This document shows, one piece after another, positions 12,542-27,100 of a stretch of DNA of 64,000 nt. Location: the NCBI GenBank assembly GCA_905178155.1, contig CAJINV010000007.1, positions 3,986,265 to 4,050,264 on the forward strand. Reading direction: 5' to 3'. Each line of letters begins with the position of its first letter. Position 1 is the stretch's first letter. The notes beneath the pieces are model-generated. The model was not told the origin of the DNA and searched no databases. It was given only the letters and a program-made list of their open reading frames with translations. Origin of the DNA: Amoebophrya sp. A120. Taxonomy: Eukaryota > Sar > Dinophyceae > Syndiniales > Amoebophryaceae. Position numbers and translations under genes: made by a program.

Positions 12542-15119
12542 AAAAATATATTGATACCGCTGCGACGAAAATACATTTAGAGTCACTAAAAAAAGAGATG
12601 AGCTCACTTCTGAAGGTGAGTTGACCACCGACCCCGCACGACTATCGCGACCCAGGGGGCCACGGGCCCCAATCCCGACGCCAGGGGCACCGTTTGCCTC
12701 ATGGATGGCGCCGCGGCCGAAGCACAGCACCGGCCTAATATGAGCACGGTGCAATCATAATGTCAGCCTCCAGCTTTGATGCTCCTACTCCTTCAAGCTG
12801 CGAGCTGCTTCGAGTTCGATGGTAAAGTTTTTCGATGGACAATGCATGCTTTCCGTTTTCTCTTTTCGTAGCCAAACGATATAGTTTATTTTTCAACCAC
12901 GACTACTACAGAGCGCAAAGAAAAAGTATTCGCAGCTGCAATTTTTTTTGAGTCAGTCCCTCTGGTGCGTGGCTGCGTCTTCTCGGATGAGGATCAGTCA
13001 CACGTCGTGTTTGTTTTTTTTTCTGAACGTCAAAAGTTTCGGAGCGGCCCGACTCTCGGCCCTTTTCAAAATTCGACCTCTGTCTATGAACACCGAAGAG
13101 CAGCAAAGACTGCCAGAATAAATCGCAGAAAGATGCAGAGGCAACGAGCTTTTTTTTCCAAGTCTACTCGCGAGGTGGGCTTTTTGAGTCTGTTTTTGCA
13201 GCTCTTTCCTTCGCATTTTGTAGTTTATAATTTTCAGAAGTTCTTGTGCCGCTCGTTGTCTCCCGATTCTCGTGGAAAAAAGTCGACTCTTACTCACTCA
13301 ATATACAAAATCTTACCACACTTGCAGAAGTGCCCAGTTGCATTTTTTTTGAAGAACGTGATGCGTATACGGGACACAATGACATTGATAACAACTACAC
13401 CGGAACCCGGGTGCTGGTGTGGCCCAATAGGTGCAGTTTGTTTGAAAAAATCGCAAGCATAAGAGGCACCCAGCGTGAACCGAAGCAAACACACAGGCAC
13501 CAGGGCTGCCGCGTGTTGTTTTTATTCTATCTTCCGCTTGATGCAGAAACTGAAAATCAAAATATTAATTAAGATATGTCTACAAAGACCTTGAGCTTGA
13601 CGAGCAGCAGGAGCAGAGCTCTATTAATTTCCTTTTCTGCTCTCATTCTTTATTTGGTTTCTTGTTTTTGAAAGTCACTCCCACACCCACTGCTCTTTTT
13701 CGTTGACGATATTTTTTTTATATATATCATATAGAAGAAGAGGACTTCGATTCCTACCCGCCTTTGGTGCTTTAGTCGCGTATTTTTCTACAAGCAAGAA
13801 TGGGTGATGAAAGAGGGAGTCAACAAAGCTAAAGCTGTACTATGTACATGGCAGGCGAAGGTGTGGCCTCCGTACAGCTTGAATGTGGAAAGGCACAGGC
13901 TTCATTCAACGGGGTCACCTCTATGGCAACAGGGCAGTGGCTTTCAATCCTGCCGTGTGTCGGAGAAGGGTAAGGGAGCATTGCCGACTCAGGCTCCCTA
14001 TCGTCGTCAAGAAATTGATCAAAGAACTTGATCTGTGCACAGAGATGCGTCAGCTTTCGTTTTTCCTAGTATTCCTATTTTCAATTTTCTCGCGCAAATT
14101 TTTTTATAGGAGTCTGCTTTTTGTTGGTTCCAGCTCGCTGTGAGATAGTGAAATCTTGAAATCTATATTGCAGATGTCTGCTCGTCAAAACGTCAAGCAG
14201 CCAACAAGTATCAGCTGTGTCTGCAGCAGGTTGTCGTTTTTTTTTCATCAATCACTGAAAATGAGTTGTATGTAAAGTCTGTAGTATCAGGTGATATGTC
14301 CGAAGCATGAGCCTAAGAGCGAGATGCCAGGTATATCAAAAAATGAAACAAAGCGACTAAGTAGCGCTGCTATTAAAAACAAGTATGTAAATGTTGAATA
14401 GTTGTATGCCTTGTTTTCACTACCCGTAGCAGTGGAAACAAACAGACGGAGGGGCATGCAGGACGAAGATCTCCCAGAGGATGATCTTTGCGGCCAGCGA
14501 AAAAGGTCCACCTTCACACGTAGTAATCGGGCTCTTTTCCAGGAAAATACGGCTCTGGGATTTTCCTTAAACTTCCACCAGTTTCCGTGTCAAGAGCACC
14601 AGCAAGCTTCTTGGGCGGTCCACACTCCAGGAGCTTTTGTGCCCTGTTCCTGTACAACTAACCTGAGAATCTTCCACTGCGTTAGCAGATGAAATGGTCT
14701 CGGTTCTTGCCGACCACTACTTCATCTGGAGGTGGTCTGCTGCTTGCAGCCTATTTCGTCGTCCCACTTGAGTGCTAGTACGCTGATCCAAGATGATCAT
14801 AAACGTTGGCGTGTCGATCTTTTGATTTTTTTTTGTCGTGCCGGTGCCGTGCCTGAGCTAGCAGCTAGGGGCTACAGCTCATTTGATTTGATCAGTGTTT
14901 TTCTCTTCACGCCCGTTTCAATATTATTCTTTGCTCTTTTCTTGGCAAGATGTGATGCCACATTGTTTCCAGATCAACTTCTACACCACGGATCATGTGA
15001 GGAGCGTGGTCTTCGAAAAATAATTTGTGCTTGTCGGTGTAGTAACACAGCAATTTGTTTAAGTTGGGCAAGAGCCTCGAGCTACATGATACGTATAATT
15101 CGCAATTATTGAGAACGAC
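12542..15119. other. Stretch without a convincing gene
   Basis: AT-rich, with short open frames only. 12608-12760 is GC-richer and open in one frame; 13376-13470 encodes a short Cys-containing peptide. Either could be a stray 3' exon of the upstream gene, but no splice evidence links them. An in-frame TAA at 15096-15098 precedes the ATG of the ABC gene. Confidence 0.4.
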
Positions 15120-18100
15120 ATGCCTCGAAAACAAGAGCCTTCCTGTTTCTGCTGTCCACGCACGGGTCGTGGGGGCGACGCTCTCACCACAACGTCAATC
15201 GCTCCCACACATATGGCGTTCTCAAACGTTACATTCTCAATTGTTACATGAGTTTGTCATGCAAAACTACCATCATCATCAACAAGGTCAAGCTGCTTCG
15301 CATGACAAATTTGCGAAGGGCTAAACACCACCGAAATCTGCGTGGCATTTGTAATGCAATTTTTGCAATCTTCCCTCTTTGGCTTTTGCCATTCTTGCAT
15401 TACAGATTCATGTAACAGTTGAGAATGTAACGTTTGAGAACACCATAACACAGTTGGAGGCTTTGTTTTGGAAGCGGCGCGTTTTGTCCAACCGATTTTG
15501 GCTCGCCTCCGCACTGGAGGCGTTCCTCCCCGTTCTCATCTTTTTATCCGTGTTGTGCTATTTTTCTCTCTACTACAGAGGTGGTGAAGAAGATGATAAG
15601 AAGTTCGCAGAATTCATCCACCCCGTCCCTGCTGACGAGGGAGGTGGAGCGATTTTCCGTGGCGGTTTGCTGGCGGGAAAAGGAACACCGGAGCACGGAG
15701 GTACGAGTACGGCCGCGTTTCGGTTTGCGCCGTATCGTCGCAGGAGCGCTCACCCTGCCGCGCCAGTCGCTTACACCCAGCCGATACCTCCGCGCGTAAA
15801 GGATGTCCCCCCGAGCGCCGACCTGCGCCAGGAGTCCGACAACCTCTACCCGGGGCAACTTCTTATTTACAAGCGGCCCTTCCTTCGAGACCTGGTAGAG
15901 ACTGCGAATAACGCTGGCGTCCGCCCAACGGACCTCGGGTCGTGGCTCACTTCATCCGCTACGCATTTATCGTCCTTGCGAGATGAAATATTGAACAAGG
16001 ATCAACTACATGTTCCTGTCCAGGAGCATCGTCATGGAATGGCAACAGCACCAGTAGTGCAAGCGAGAAGATCGACAACGTCGTCTCAGTTACGCACCAC
16101 AACGAGGACGGCCGTTGCCGGCCACAAAAACAGATGCAAGCTCTTCGCTTTGATTTCGGACGACCCCCTTTTTATTTCGCAGTTCCAAGCAGACTACAAG
16201 GACGCTTTCCGCACGGATACGACAACAAAAGAAATCTTCGAAGAGCACGGCTGTGCCACAAGCACGACCGGTCGCATGCAGCAAGACGGTGGTGGGACGG
16301 ATGAAGTGGAGGATATAAGAACAAATAGCGCGCCACCAGCTCCTGCAGCAGATGAAGTAGTTCCCCTTGTAGTTTCGGGAACAACTACAACAAGAACGGG
16401 AACTATTGAACATCAACATGTCGCAGCCGCTCCCACGACCACAGCCGGACGAGCGGGTAGTACGACGACAACTTCTAAGGACCACGAGCTGTTGCAGGAC
16501 CCTCCACGCGGCATTTTGCGGGTCTTTTCCTCTCGACAAGAATTTTTTCGCCTGTGGAGCAGGTCCCTGAACATGTTGCGGCGCGAGAACATCAAGTCTC
16601 CTGTGACCACTGCGACCACACTTCTCGCTGGTAGTGTCGGGACACAACAACTTCTACTCGAGCCCCCTCATCAGACCACTGATCCTCCCGCGGCGTTGCA
16701 CGTGGAGAAAGGGCGGCAGGAGCTGCTGGTGGGCGGGCTTACTGCTGGTGAAGACGACCGCGATCATCACGCGGACAGCCGACAAGACGGGCACCACGAC
16801 CTCCAAGGTTCTGATCTTGGTCCTACTTCTGCGGATCTTCATGAGTTTGACTGCACGCACTGGCATTTTTGCTCTGCTGCCTTCTACGCCATTGTTGAGG
16901 TCTTGAAGACCCCTACTGCAGCTGCTCCGAACAGTGGTCCGAAAGACGACCAGCGGCGGACTTTAGCTCGTTCCGGCGAGGTGGAACCAAGCATGACAGA
17001 GCAGGAACTACAAATCGACGAGGCATCAATTCCAATTCATCCTACGCACGACGAGCCGGCGAGCGCTCCGGGCAGCACATCCTTTTCGCTGCCGGCTGGA
17101 CGCAGCGTTCGAATTCAACACGTGGTAGCACGACCGGCTCCGCAAATAGAAAACAACTCTTTAATGCTCCGCGAGCATCAAGAGGATGATCATGATCAGA
17201 TTTATTTGGAAAGAACGCACACGGCCGCGGCCCCGAGCACTAGTTTCGAAAATAATAAGAACACAGCTGCGCCTGTTCGTCATATTAAAGAAGAAGCGCC
17301 GGGGGATCAGGACCGCTTTCAGGAAAGGCAGAACATTTTCCAGGCCGTGGCCCTGTCGCTGCGCAAGCTTGCACGAAGATCAAAATGGCAAGAAGGGGAA
17401 TTAGAAGCAGACGACGAGAGGTTCTTGTTTTCTAGTGGACAAGACACCTCCCCGACCGGCGTCACGGTGCTTCGAGGTTTCTTTCCGAGCTTCCCGCAGA
17501 TTGGCATGCACAGTAGCAGCGTTGGGGGCAACACCTCTGAAGAACAACGTCAGGAGATGTTGGATGACAACACAACCAAAATAGCGAAAGGAGCCAATCT
17601 TTCGCTAAGTGACTGCGAACGAGTGCTCTTGCTCGCCATTTTGTTCTCGTTTCCAGTGGTCTTTTTCCGGACGGTGTTCGAGCTGATTCACGAGCGAAAT
17701 TTAGGACTGAAGGAAACACTCAAGTGTTTTGGACTGCGGGATCGGTTTCACTACTTCTACCGGTTTTGGTGTCCTGACGGCTACGATTGCACGGGAGGTT
17801 TGTTCGTTTTCGCGGTTCTTTCGGCGATTGGGATGCACGTGCTGCTTGTCTTCGCGGACGATTCGTTCTTTCGTCCGGCTGCTCAAGCAGGCAGGCCAGC
17901 GTTTGGATCGGCGGTGCTGGACCTCTTCGCGTCCTTCTGCTCCACCGGCGGGATCGCTTCCCTGGCCAAGTGCACCCTGTTGACGTTTCTGTTCTTCGCG
18001 GCCGTGCGCGCGCAGGCCTCCGCCTGGTCCTGTTTGTGGAGCGAGGCCAACACTGGGGCGGTGTCCGGGTGTCTCGTCTTCGCCGCCCCTCTTTTGTACC

Positions 18101-21100
18101 ACTTGAGCCAGATTTACGGGGCCTGGCATCTTGGCAGTGGCGGGGGCTCGGTGCTAGGGACGAGTCGACGTCCGAGCATTGGCAGAGGCGCAGATCACGA
18201 GGCTGTTGACCACGACGACGGACATCTTTTTAGTAGTTGGAACTCTCCGGATGATCCTCGTCCCGCAGCCACCAGGCTACTGGGGGATCGATATGGAAGT
18301 GTCAGGTTTGAAATCGACAAAGTTGAAATAATTTCTCACGCATAAATTGCAAGGCATGAAGTGCCTCTGTTGCAGGGATCGATGACAAGCGAGGCCGACG
18401 GTCACCCTGTTTGGGGTCGCATGGCAAAAGACGCCTTCCGCCCCGAAACAGCGCAACGAACTGGATTTAGACGGCGCCGCTTGAAAATTGACCTTCCAGC
18501 AACTGGTATCGATTTTATGCATTGCAAGTTACTTATTTCAACTTTGTCGATTTCAAAAATCCTGACACTCCCATAATCGAGAGCGAGATGTTGATACGTT
18601 TTCGGGTGAAATGCAAATGACGGGACCGACATCAACTGCCACTTCTTCGCTCTTCACGTCGATCCTTGTGCCGCACACGGATTTTGTGCACGGAGCCACC
18701 GAACTCCTTGCGTTGCACCGAACGACAAAATTTCAAATTGTTGACCACAGCCAGCACTACAACTACCAAAGGAGCGATGCAACCTCCACCTCAGGACAGC
18801 AGTTACACGACCTGCATCTTCAGAAGAAGCTGCGATCTGCGGCGAAGCTGGAGGGCGAGCGCGAGTTTCACCTGGAGGAAGTGAGCCAGAGCGTGTGCCA
18901 CTTGCTCGCCAGTCTGTGCTTCTACCTGGTGCTCTACTATTACTTGGACCAAACCATTCGCCACGCGAACTGCAGCCGCCAAAAGCCGTGGTTTCTGTTT
19001 ACGAAAAAACACTGGAAGGGCGTGATATTCGGGTACGAGCGGAGTGCGGGAGGTGGGCGTGCCGGGTGGGGAAAACACGGCAAGCAGATGCTCGCAGGAC
19101 GACTGGAAAATAACCATCCGCCATCCTCGTCCAGCCCTACTGTTCCTCGTTCGGCTGTTGCACCACGAGCCCAGCAGCAGAAAAGTTCTGGTGGTGCGCA
19201 GTCCACGCTAGCACAGGAGGACAAGGTCGAGCTGGACGAGAAAACCGAAAACAGAGCTGGTGACGGCTTGTTGCTGGCTGCGTCAGCTCGTCCGGAGGTA
19301 CTTGTGCCAGACGACCGGTCCTCCGACGGCAGAAGCAGCAACAGCTCGTGCTACTCACGCAAGCCGGCAACCGCAGCGGACCTGCAGCAGAAGGTCATGC
19401 GGTTGTGGGAAGAGGATGAAGAGGACGATGATGATGATGATGAAAGCACCGGGCTGATGCACGGATTATTTCCAGAGCAGGACTCGTCTAGGAGCTATCC
19501 TTTCGTAAACAGAGTGCGGGGCTTTCTCGGGGAAGAGGACTACGATTGTAATGGAAACCTGGTGGAACGTCCCCCAGAGCTGTCCAGCGAGGAGATCGCC
19601 CAGCAAGTGCAGCGATTGCGCGACGCACAAGCGCAAGTAGAACTGGATCATGTAAAGGCGCAGCAGGTGAACAATAGTATACAGGGCCGCAGAGAAGTAG
19701 ACGCTGAAGACGCGGTGGGCGAGCATATGAATAATGCGAACGCTCGAGGAGGACGTTCGCAGAGTAAACATCCGCAGCGGGTGGCGCAACTACAGACATC
19801 ACAGCAGCACATGGCAACATCATTACAGCATAATTTTTATCACGAACAGATTCAGGACGAGCGGCTGCTGCGGTGCGAGGTACTGAATCTGATTGCCGAC
19901 ATTCGAGATTTGCGCGTCACCTACAAGCGGACAAAGGTGCTCCGGGGCGTGAATTTGAAAATGTACCCGGGAGAGATTTTCGTACTGCTCGGCCACAACG
20001 GCGCGGGGAAATCGACAACAATGAAGGTTCTTGCAGGGTTTATCTCGGACTATGCCGGCGACGTGTCCATTTTCGGGTACAAGAATCAGATCGAACTGAT
20101 GCGGAAGACTGGGGAAATTGGTTATTGTCCGCAACACTGCTCGTTGTTCGAAGATTTGACGGTGAAATATTCCCTGAAAATTAACCATCCCCATCCAATT
20201 TGTCATGCAAAACATGTAGGAAAGTCTGTGTTTGTCATGCAAAAAGTGGATGGGGATGGTTAATTTTCAGGGAATATGAAAGAGCATCTCCTGTTCTACC
20301 AAAAGTTGAAGCAGCGAAAACGTGGGGGACGTTTGACGACGAGGGCGGGCGTTCGTTCAGTGACGACCAGCGGCGAACAGCGGCAGCACGACGACGACAA
20401 GGGTCATGAAAATGATGAGAATTATTACGTCACAAGCTCTTCAAGAACAACTACAGAAGCTGCTAGTGCCTTGCTGGCGGACCAACTGCTCTCCGATCTC
20501 AGTCCGGAATTGTTCGACTTGCGAGACCAACTGGTGAAGCAGTTGTCGCCGGGCAACCAGCGTCTCCTCACCGTCGCCCTCTCGTTCGTGGGCAATCCGC
20601 GTTTTGTCATTCTCGACGAGCCCACGTCGGGGGTCGACCCCATCACGCAGCAGCAGATTTGGGAGTTTTTGCACAAGTACAAGCGGAGCCGGATCATCAT
20701 GCTCACCACGCACTGCATGTTGGAGGCTGAACGCATCTCCGACCGCGTGGGCATCATGAACGAGGGACAGATCCGGTGCTGGGGCAGCTTCGCGTTCTTG
20801 AAGCGAAAGTTCGACTGTGGCTACAAACTGTTGCTGGAGCTGAACAAGGATTATTTCCTCGAGCGGAAAGTGGAGAGTAGTGCTCTGTTGTCCAAGTTTG
20901 CCGATCCCTTTCAATATAATAACGATCAGGATTACAACTCGCTGGTTCCGGCTCCTGGTGGTGCAACAGCAGAAATATTACACTCGGCAGCTGGTCGTGG
21001 TACTGGTTCTGGTGGTGCTACGAAAATTTCCTCTGCTTACAACCCGGGCAACAACATCGCAGAGATGAAGGTCAATCCCCTAGACGACGACTCTGACGAC

Positions 21101-24100
21101 GGCTTCAACTTTCTCCTCGGGCCCAGTTCCCGCAACCGTCGCGCTTTTGACGCGATGAATAGTCGGAACCCGCCGGGCTATCCAGGAAAAAACACTCATC
21201 CCCCTCGAATTTGTCATGCAAATAAACTTTCATAAAGATAAATTTCTGTGTTTACCATGCAACAAATGGATGGGGATGGGGTGTTTTTCCTGGATAGTAC
21301 GGTGGCGGGAAGATTTGTCGCCCAGCAAAAGCACAGCCACCAAGTTGTCGATACGCAGACGCAGATAAAGGACGAAAAGGACTTTTGTTTCGCGATGCAG
21401 CACGACTTCTTTCCGACGGTTTTTCAAGATTGCGAGGAGTTTTATGACCGACCGCAGTCGCCATTGTTTCCCTTGTACAAGATCAAGACGATCATCGACG
21501 AAGAGAGCAAAGCCAGCACAAGCGGTACAAACGGCTTTCTTGCCGGGCTGCTTTCCGATACAACTTGCCCCTCCGCAGGACCACACAGTGCAGATCATAG
21601 TAGCTCCGCGGTACACTACGAACTTGTGCAAGATTTGGTGACCGGGAAAATATCCATAAAAAAACACTATATCCCCATGTTGATCCTCCAATTACAATTT
21701 GTCAGGCAAGCAATCATGCATGAAAAAAATCCACACGACCACTGCTTGGCATGCAGCTAAGAATGGATGGGGACCATCATCAGGGGTGATGCTTTTTTTT
21801 CTGGATAGAAAAACGAGATCTGCGTCAAGCTCCTTAACAGCCAAGCAGATCTCTCTAGTGGATCTGGTGCTGCGTCCGCGACGTCCAATTGTACAAGCTT
21901 GCTGTCCAGTATTTTGCGCCGCTTCGAAACGGAGTTGAAGCACGGCGTAGAGCTGCAGCCCCCAGCTCCAAAGAAGAACAGACTCGACGGGTCTTCTAAC
22001 CACGCGGAGGTGGACCACGTAGAGGAAGACATCGAACCAATCTTGCAAGGTGGCATCGGGTCGGTTGTAGTCGGTTGTGAGCATAACTTGCTTCAACATA
22101 TGAAAACACGCAACTTGTTTCCCTCCCCCTCATTAGCATGGCCATGGCGTGAGCAGCATCACAGACGACATAAGAAATGATCAAAATGTACTTAGTGCCT
22201 ACTGCGTACTGAAAAATTGTCCTAGCAGGAACTTCAGTGCGGTTCGGGATGCGGGAAACTGTCACACAAAGTGAAGATGCGCGCACGCAGCAACAGCATG
22301 TGGAATTGTTCTGCTTTTGCATGACATCAGTCGAGTGGGACGAGGAGGAGTTGTGCACTCTCATACAGCAGGATAGTACGACGAAGATGAACAAGCTGCA
22401 GGGCGGAGCATTGAATGCTAAGTCGTCGAAGAACTCGAAGATTGCAACTGCTGCTTTCCCAAAAATCGTTTCCAAAGTTTCCATTGAAAATTGCAACTTG
22501 GGCGATGTTTTCCTCAAGATTGCAGCCAGCAGTACAAGTACATCTACAACTTCGGACGACTACTCCACGGCTGGGACTGCAGGAGCCATCTCATCTCCCT
22601 CTGACGATATTGAGCCGGAGGACTACGCAGGACGAGGAGCATGGGACGGAGTCAATTTTTCGCAGAAGGAAGCGAGGAGCCACAAAGTCCCTGCAAACGA
22701 TGAAAATGAATTTAGGACTCAGCAAAGCGTATCTGCAGCTCAATCCATCGTGAAAAGTGCGAAGTATCACTCGATCGACCACGACGGACGAGCACGAACA
22801 ACAAATGCGCGGCCAGGAGGAGCAGGAGGAGCCCCAGCCGCTACTACAAGCACTGCAGCACAGATAGTAAATCGATCTCGGAGCAGGGGCAGCCGCGCTC
22901 TGTCGGTTGCTTCGAGCGGAGCTGTTTCTTTCTACGAGGAAGGAGAAAGTAGAACGAAGACAACTGGGACAAAAACTACAACTGGTTTCGCTTTACCGAC
23001 ACGAAAGAAAAAGCAAAATAATAATTACGGGGAAGATCATCTTCATGTTGAGGATGATTTGTCCAGCAATGCGGACTCCGTGCAGATGTCGCACAAAGCT
23101 CTGGTCGTTTCGAGAAACACCACGGGCCAGAAGTCGCGAAGGAATTCCGTGGGGCTTCTAGCTGGTGAGGAGGCGGCAAACAAGCCTAGAGCAGGAGCAG
23201 GCTTTCTTGGCAGCACCCTGGCTGTGAGAAATCTCATTCCGTTTTTCAATCGGGCCGGCAAGGACCACGAGCAGTGTGCTTCTATTGAGGAAGGTGGCAG
23301 GAGCTTCTCCACGGGTAATCTCAACAACTCCTGCTTCCAAACCTGCCAAAAGCGCATCCGCACCAGCCGTCGCGGGCGTGTTTTCTCTGCGCTGTTCGAA
23401 ATGCGTTGGCTGACCACGCGCCGGGATTTCCAGTCGCTGATCCTGACACTCTTCGTGCCGACGCTGTTTCTCACGCTCGGTTGTCACTTCTTCTATCAGC
23501 AGCGGGCGAAAGTGCTGTGGAGCAGCATGCACGGCCGCCGAGGACCAATAGTGGAGCAAGGAACGGCAGTAGAGGTGTCTTCTTTTTCACTTCCTGCAGC
23601 GGGCAGTCCTGAGGACCCCACGGCACTCGGCTTAGTGTTTCAAGGCAAAAAGCTTCTTGCAGGCATAGCAGGCAACAAGATTTTTAACACCGACCACGCG
23701 TCGGCCTTGCCAACGACTTCCAGTGCGGTTGCGAACCCCGTCGCCGGAGCTCCACCACCACCTGCGCAAAGTAGTAGTAAAAAAGAGGCCCAGGATGTTG
23801 AACGTGATTCACACGACCCAGCACACAATCAACTCCACAACCTCCACGCACTCGGACGAACGAAAACCGAGGCTGCTACGGGCCGCAAGCCGCGCATTTT
23901 GTACGTGCGCGTGCCGAAAGCGAAAGCAACCGGAACTGGGGAACCAGAAAACGAAGTAGATCCTCAGGAGGCTAGAACCTCTCCTGGCACGACACCAGTA
24001 CTACCAGTAAACAATTTCCACGCTGACGTCGCGACGGCGGTGCGGAAATTTGGCTTGAAAAATGTCGAGTACGTAAATCCAAACACAATTTTCGGGAGTA

Positions 24101-27100
24101 ATGCGAATGCTGCGCCCTCCTCGTCCACAGCGACGACAGGAGTAGATTCAGATCGTGCTGAGCAACAGCAGCAGACACCATCCGATTCGAATTTCTTCAA
24201 CATTAACGAGGTTGCCAACCGTCTCGATTTTTTCACGGTCGTCGCAAGTGCGGGAAGTGATGATAGTCAACAACATGCTGCTCCCTTGCCTGTTCAAACT
24301 AGCACGACTGCCGCGGACGACGGTACCACGGCATCGCGTGTCGTCCCACTGTTATCAGGCACATCGGACGAGCAGCAGTTGGCAGCTACGAAAAGGAAGC
24401 TACTGTATCGTGCCTACGTGGCCCAGCGGCTCATGGCGCTCAATGGGATAAGATTCGAGCTCGCGGGAGCAGGAGGAACTGCTGGTGGCACTGCTGTAGT
24501 TGTTGATGGTGCTTCTAGAACAAGAAGCGCAACAAGCGACGTAATAAAGCTCTCCTCTGCTTCTGCTGCCGCCAAAGCCGCGCGAGACTACATGTTACCC
24601 CAATTTGTCAAGGACATGATGGTGGTGCCACCCCCTGTTGCGACGTCAACCTCTGCAGACCACTTGCCGTCTGTCGTCAAAACTTGCACGTCTTCGGACC
24701 GCCCGGCTGGCCAGCTTCGCGGTCCTGGACAAGACTTTCGATCCTTCCGCGACACTTTCAAGGGCGTCTATTCGCTCGCAAAGTTGCAGGACACGGCCGT
24801 GCGAATCTCGGGGGTGTCTGCCGTCCTCATTGCCGAGAGAAAACTTACCTTTCTGGAAGATAGTAGGAGTTCTGGCCGTCGTGACAAGAACGGGAAAACG
24901 TTACAGAGTCAGGAGCAGCTTCCCTTCTGTGCGGTGACAAAAGAAGAGGATATGAAAGTGCATAACTGACAACTTCTCCCCGCCTCATTTGTCATGCAAA
25001 ACCAAAATATTACCAAATCCTAATCCACCCGTTGTCTCTTGGTCTTGCTCTTCGCACTTTTTTGCATGATAGGTTCTGACAGCCCAATAAACAGCGCGAC
25101 CACAATCCTGCGCTATTTTTTCATGCGAAACCTGCATTCTTTTTCTTGCCGACCACCCTTGTACTAACTTTTGCTGTTCATGCCCCGGGGGAGTAGTTGT
25201 GTGCACCCTGATAGCGGAAAAGCAGATTGCAGAGGTGTTTTCATCGACGAAGGAGTCCTCCGCTGTAGTTCGTCATGCTGGGGACCTTGACAGCAGGCGC
25301 ACTGCAGGAGGTCGACGTGCCTCGAAGGTTTTTCGAATTCCGGATCTGGGCAAAAATGAAGAAGACCGACAGCGAGGACCAGATGCTGTCGTGGATTGGA
25401 ATGCCCTGCGGCACATCTGCTGTAAGCTGCATCATGCCCCGAAAGATGAACAAGATAGCGAGGCGCAGCTACTCCAAGGGCAGGCGGCAGCTGCCCACAA
25501 TCTGTTCGCATGTGACGTTAATGGGCTGTTCCTGTCTGTGGGGCTCACGTCCGCGAGGAACAACGACGGCGAGCAAGTACGACAGGGTACTAGCGCGGGA
25601 GAGGATAAAAAGCACGACCAGAGCAAACTGCTGCACCCCACGTACGTCCAGGTCCTACCTTCGCCACAAATAAAGCCGCGGACCAGTAGAGGCGACGCCG
25701 ACGCCACCACTTCATTTGATGGTGCACCGTGTAGAACTCAAAAGCAAGAAGCTGCGACAAGAACCCAGGAGCAACGAGCGGAGAATCATGAACCAGACGA
25801 ACCCGGCTCCGTCACCGCGACGAAAACAAGCAAAGCGGGGTACGTGGTGTTGTCGCAAGACAAGATCCTTCTCAATCTACCGGTTATTGATGCACGGGGG
25901 AACGTATGCATTGCAAATATATCTGGGTCCTCTGTTGAAATTTGTCTTGTCATGCTTATCCGACATGACTGCAGAGATTGTGTTTGTGATGAATGTCGAT
26001 GGTTTGTGATGAATGTCGATGTCCATCAAATTCAAATAAAGGCCTCAGTGTTTGTCATGGAAAGATCGACGTTGCTCGCCATGCGGATGGCGCAACACTA
26101 TAGGCGGCGCTCAATATCTTCTCATGCTTAGCTCCTGTTCCTTGCAGAAGTCCATTTTTCATTTTTCACAGGTGAGCACATACAACGAACTTGAACTTTC
26201 CTGACCCAGACATATTTTCACTCAAGAATAGAACAAGCTGGGTAGAAGTAGTAGCACCGATGAACTACGGGCCCCCTCCCACGTTGTCGTCCCGGTTGCT
26301 GCAGTCGGGTTTGACGCTTTGGGTAGCGGAGTGAAAATTTCCAATTTCTGGTACATGCAAAACAACAATCAAGCTGTGCTCGCACCGCGAGAAGGTGAAT
26401 TTATTGTATCGGACGGCCAAAGCGTTGCGGTTGCGGAAGATGTTGACGAGATGAAATCTGCGTCGAAGCTGGAGCTGGAGTTCCTAACTTACGCACAGGA
26501 ACAACAACAGCGTACAACTTCTCCCGGGGCCGGTGCAACCGGTGGAAAAAGTGAAAGTAAAGAAATTGATGTGAAGACCGCTTCAACAGCTGCTTCCTCG
26601 ATTTTGTTACCTCGCCGTGGAGAAGACGATGTCAGTCGGTGCTACATGCTTCCAGCGCAGGAGCTGCGGAGGTGGAATAATTTTTGCCTGCAACCCACCG
26701 GACCGACGACGACCTCTTCTCTGCTTGGCCCGTTGATCTCTGTGAGGACGTCAACGCCTCTGCTCCTCTGGACCGTGCACTCTCGCAAGCTCCAGCTCGC
26801 TGCCAGCGCCGCTACGGATACGCCCTTCCCGGTGCACCCGCTGGTGACGCTGCGGCAGACGCGAGCCTTTCGGGCAGACTTGGCGATTCTGGATTTCGAA
26901 CAGGAAAACGACATCACGCTGATTACCACTAACGCAGATGAAAACGACGCGAAAAGTTTCCAGGCCTTGCTGCTGTTGTACTCGTCGAATTACTTTTCAA
27001 CATCTTCCAACGGCGGGGGAAAGCTAAAGAACACCGATGGTCGTGAGGATCTTATCGGAACAAGCCCAGACGCGTTTAAAATCACCAGTGCCAGTTTCGG

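Noticed and set aside
12965-13462. 165-codon plus-strand frame
   Set aside because: AT-rich, unconvincing composition, no splice-consistent link to either neighbouring gene.
13804-14692. Several short frames that might be a small gene
   Set aside because: No donor/acceptor chain gives a continuous frame, and start contexts are ambiguous.
20168-20276. Rho-independent terminator-like hairpin
   Set aside because: It lies inside a coding gene, has target-site duplications, and belongs to a family of intron elements.
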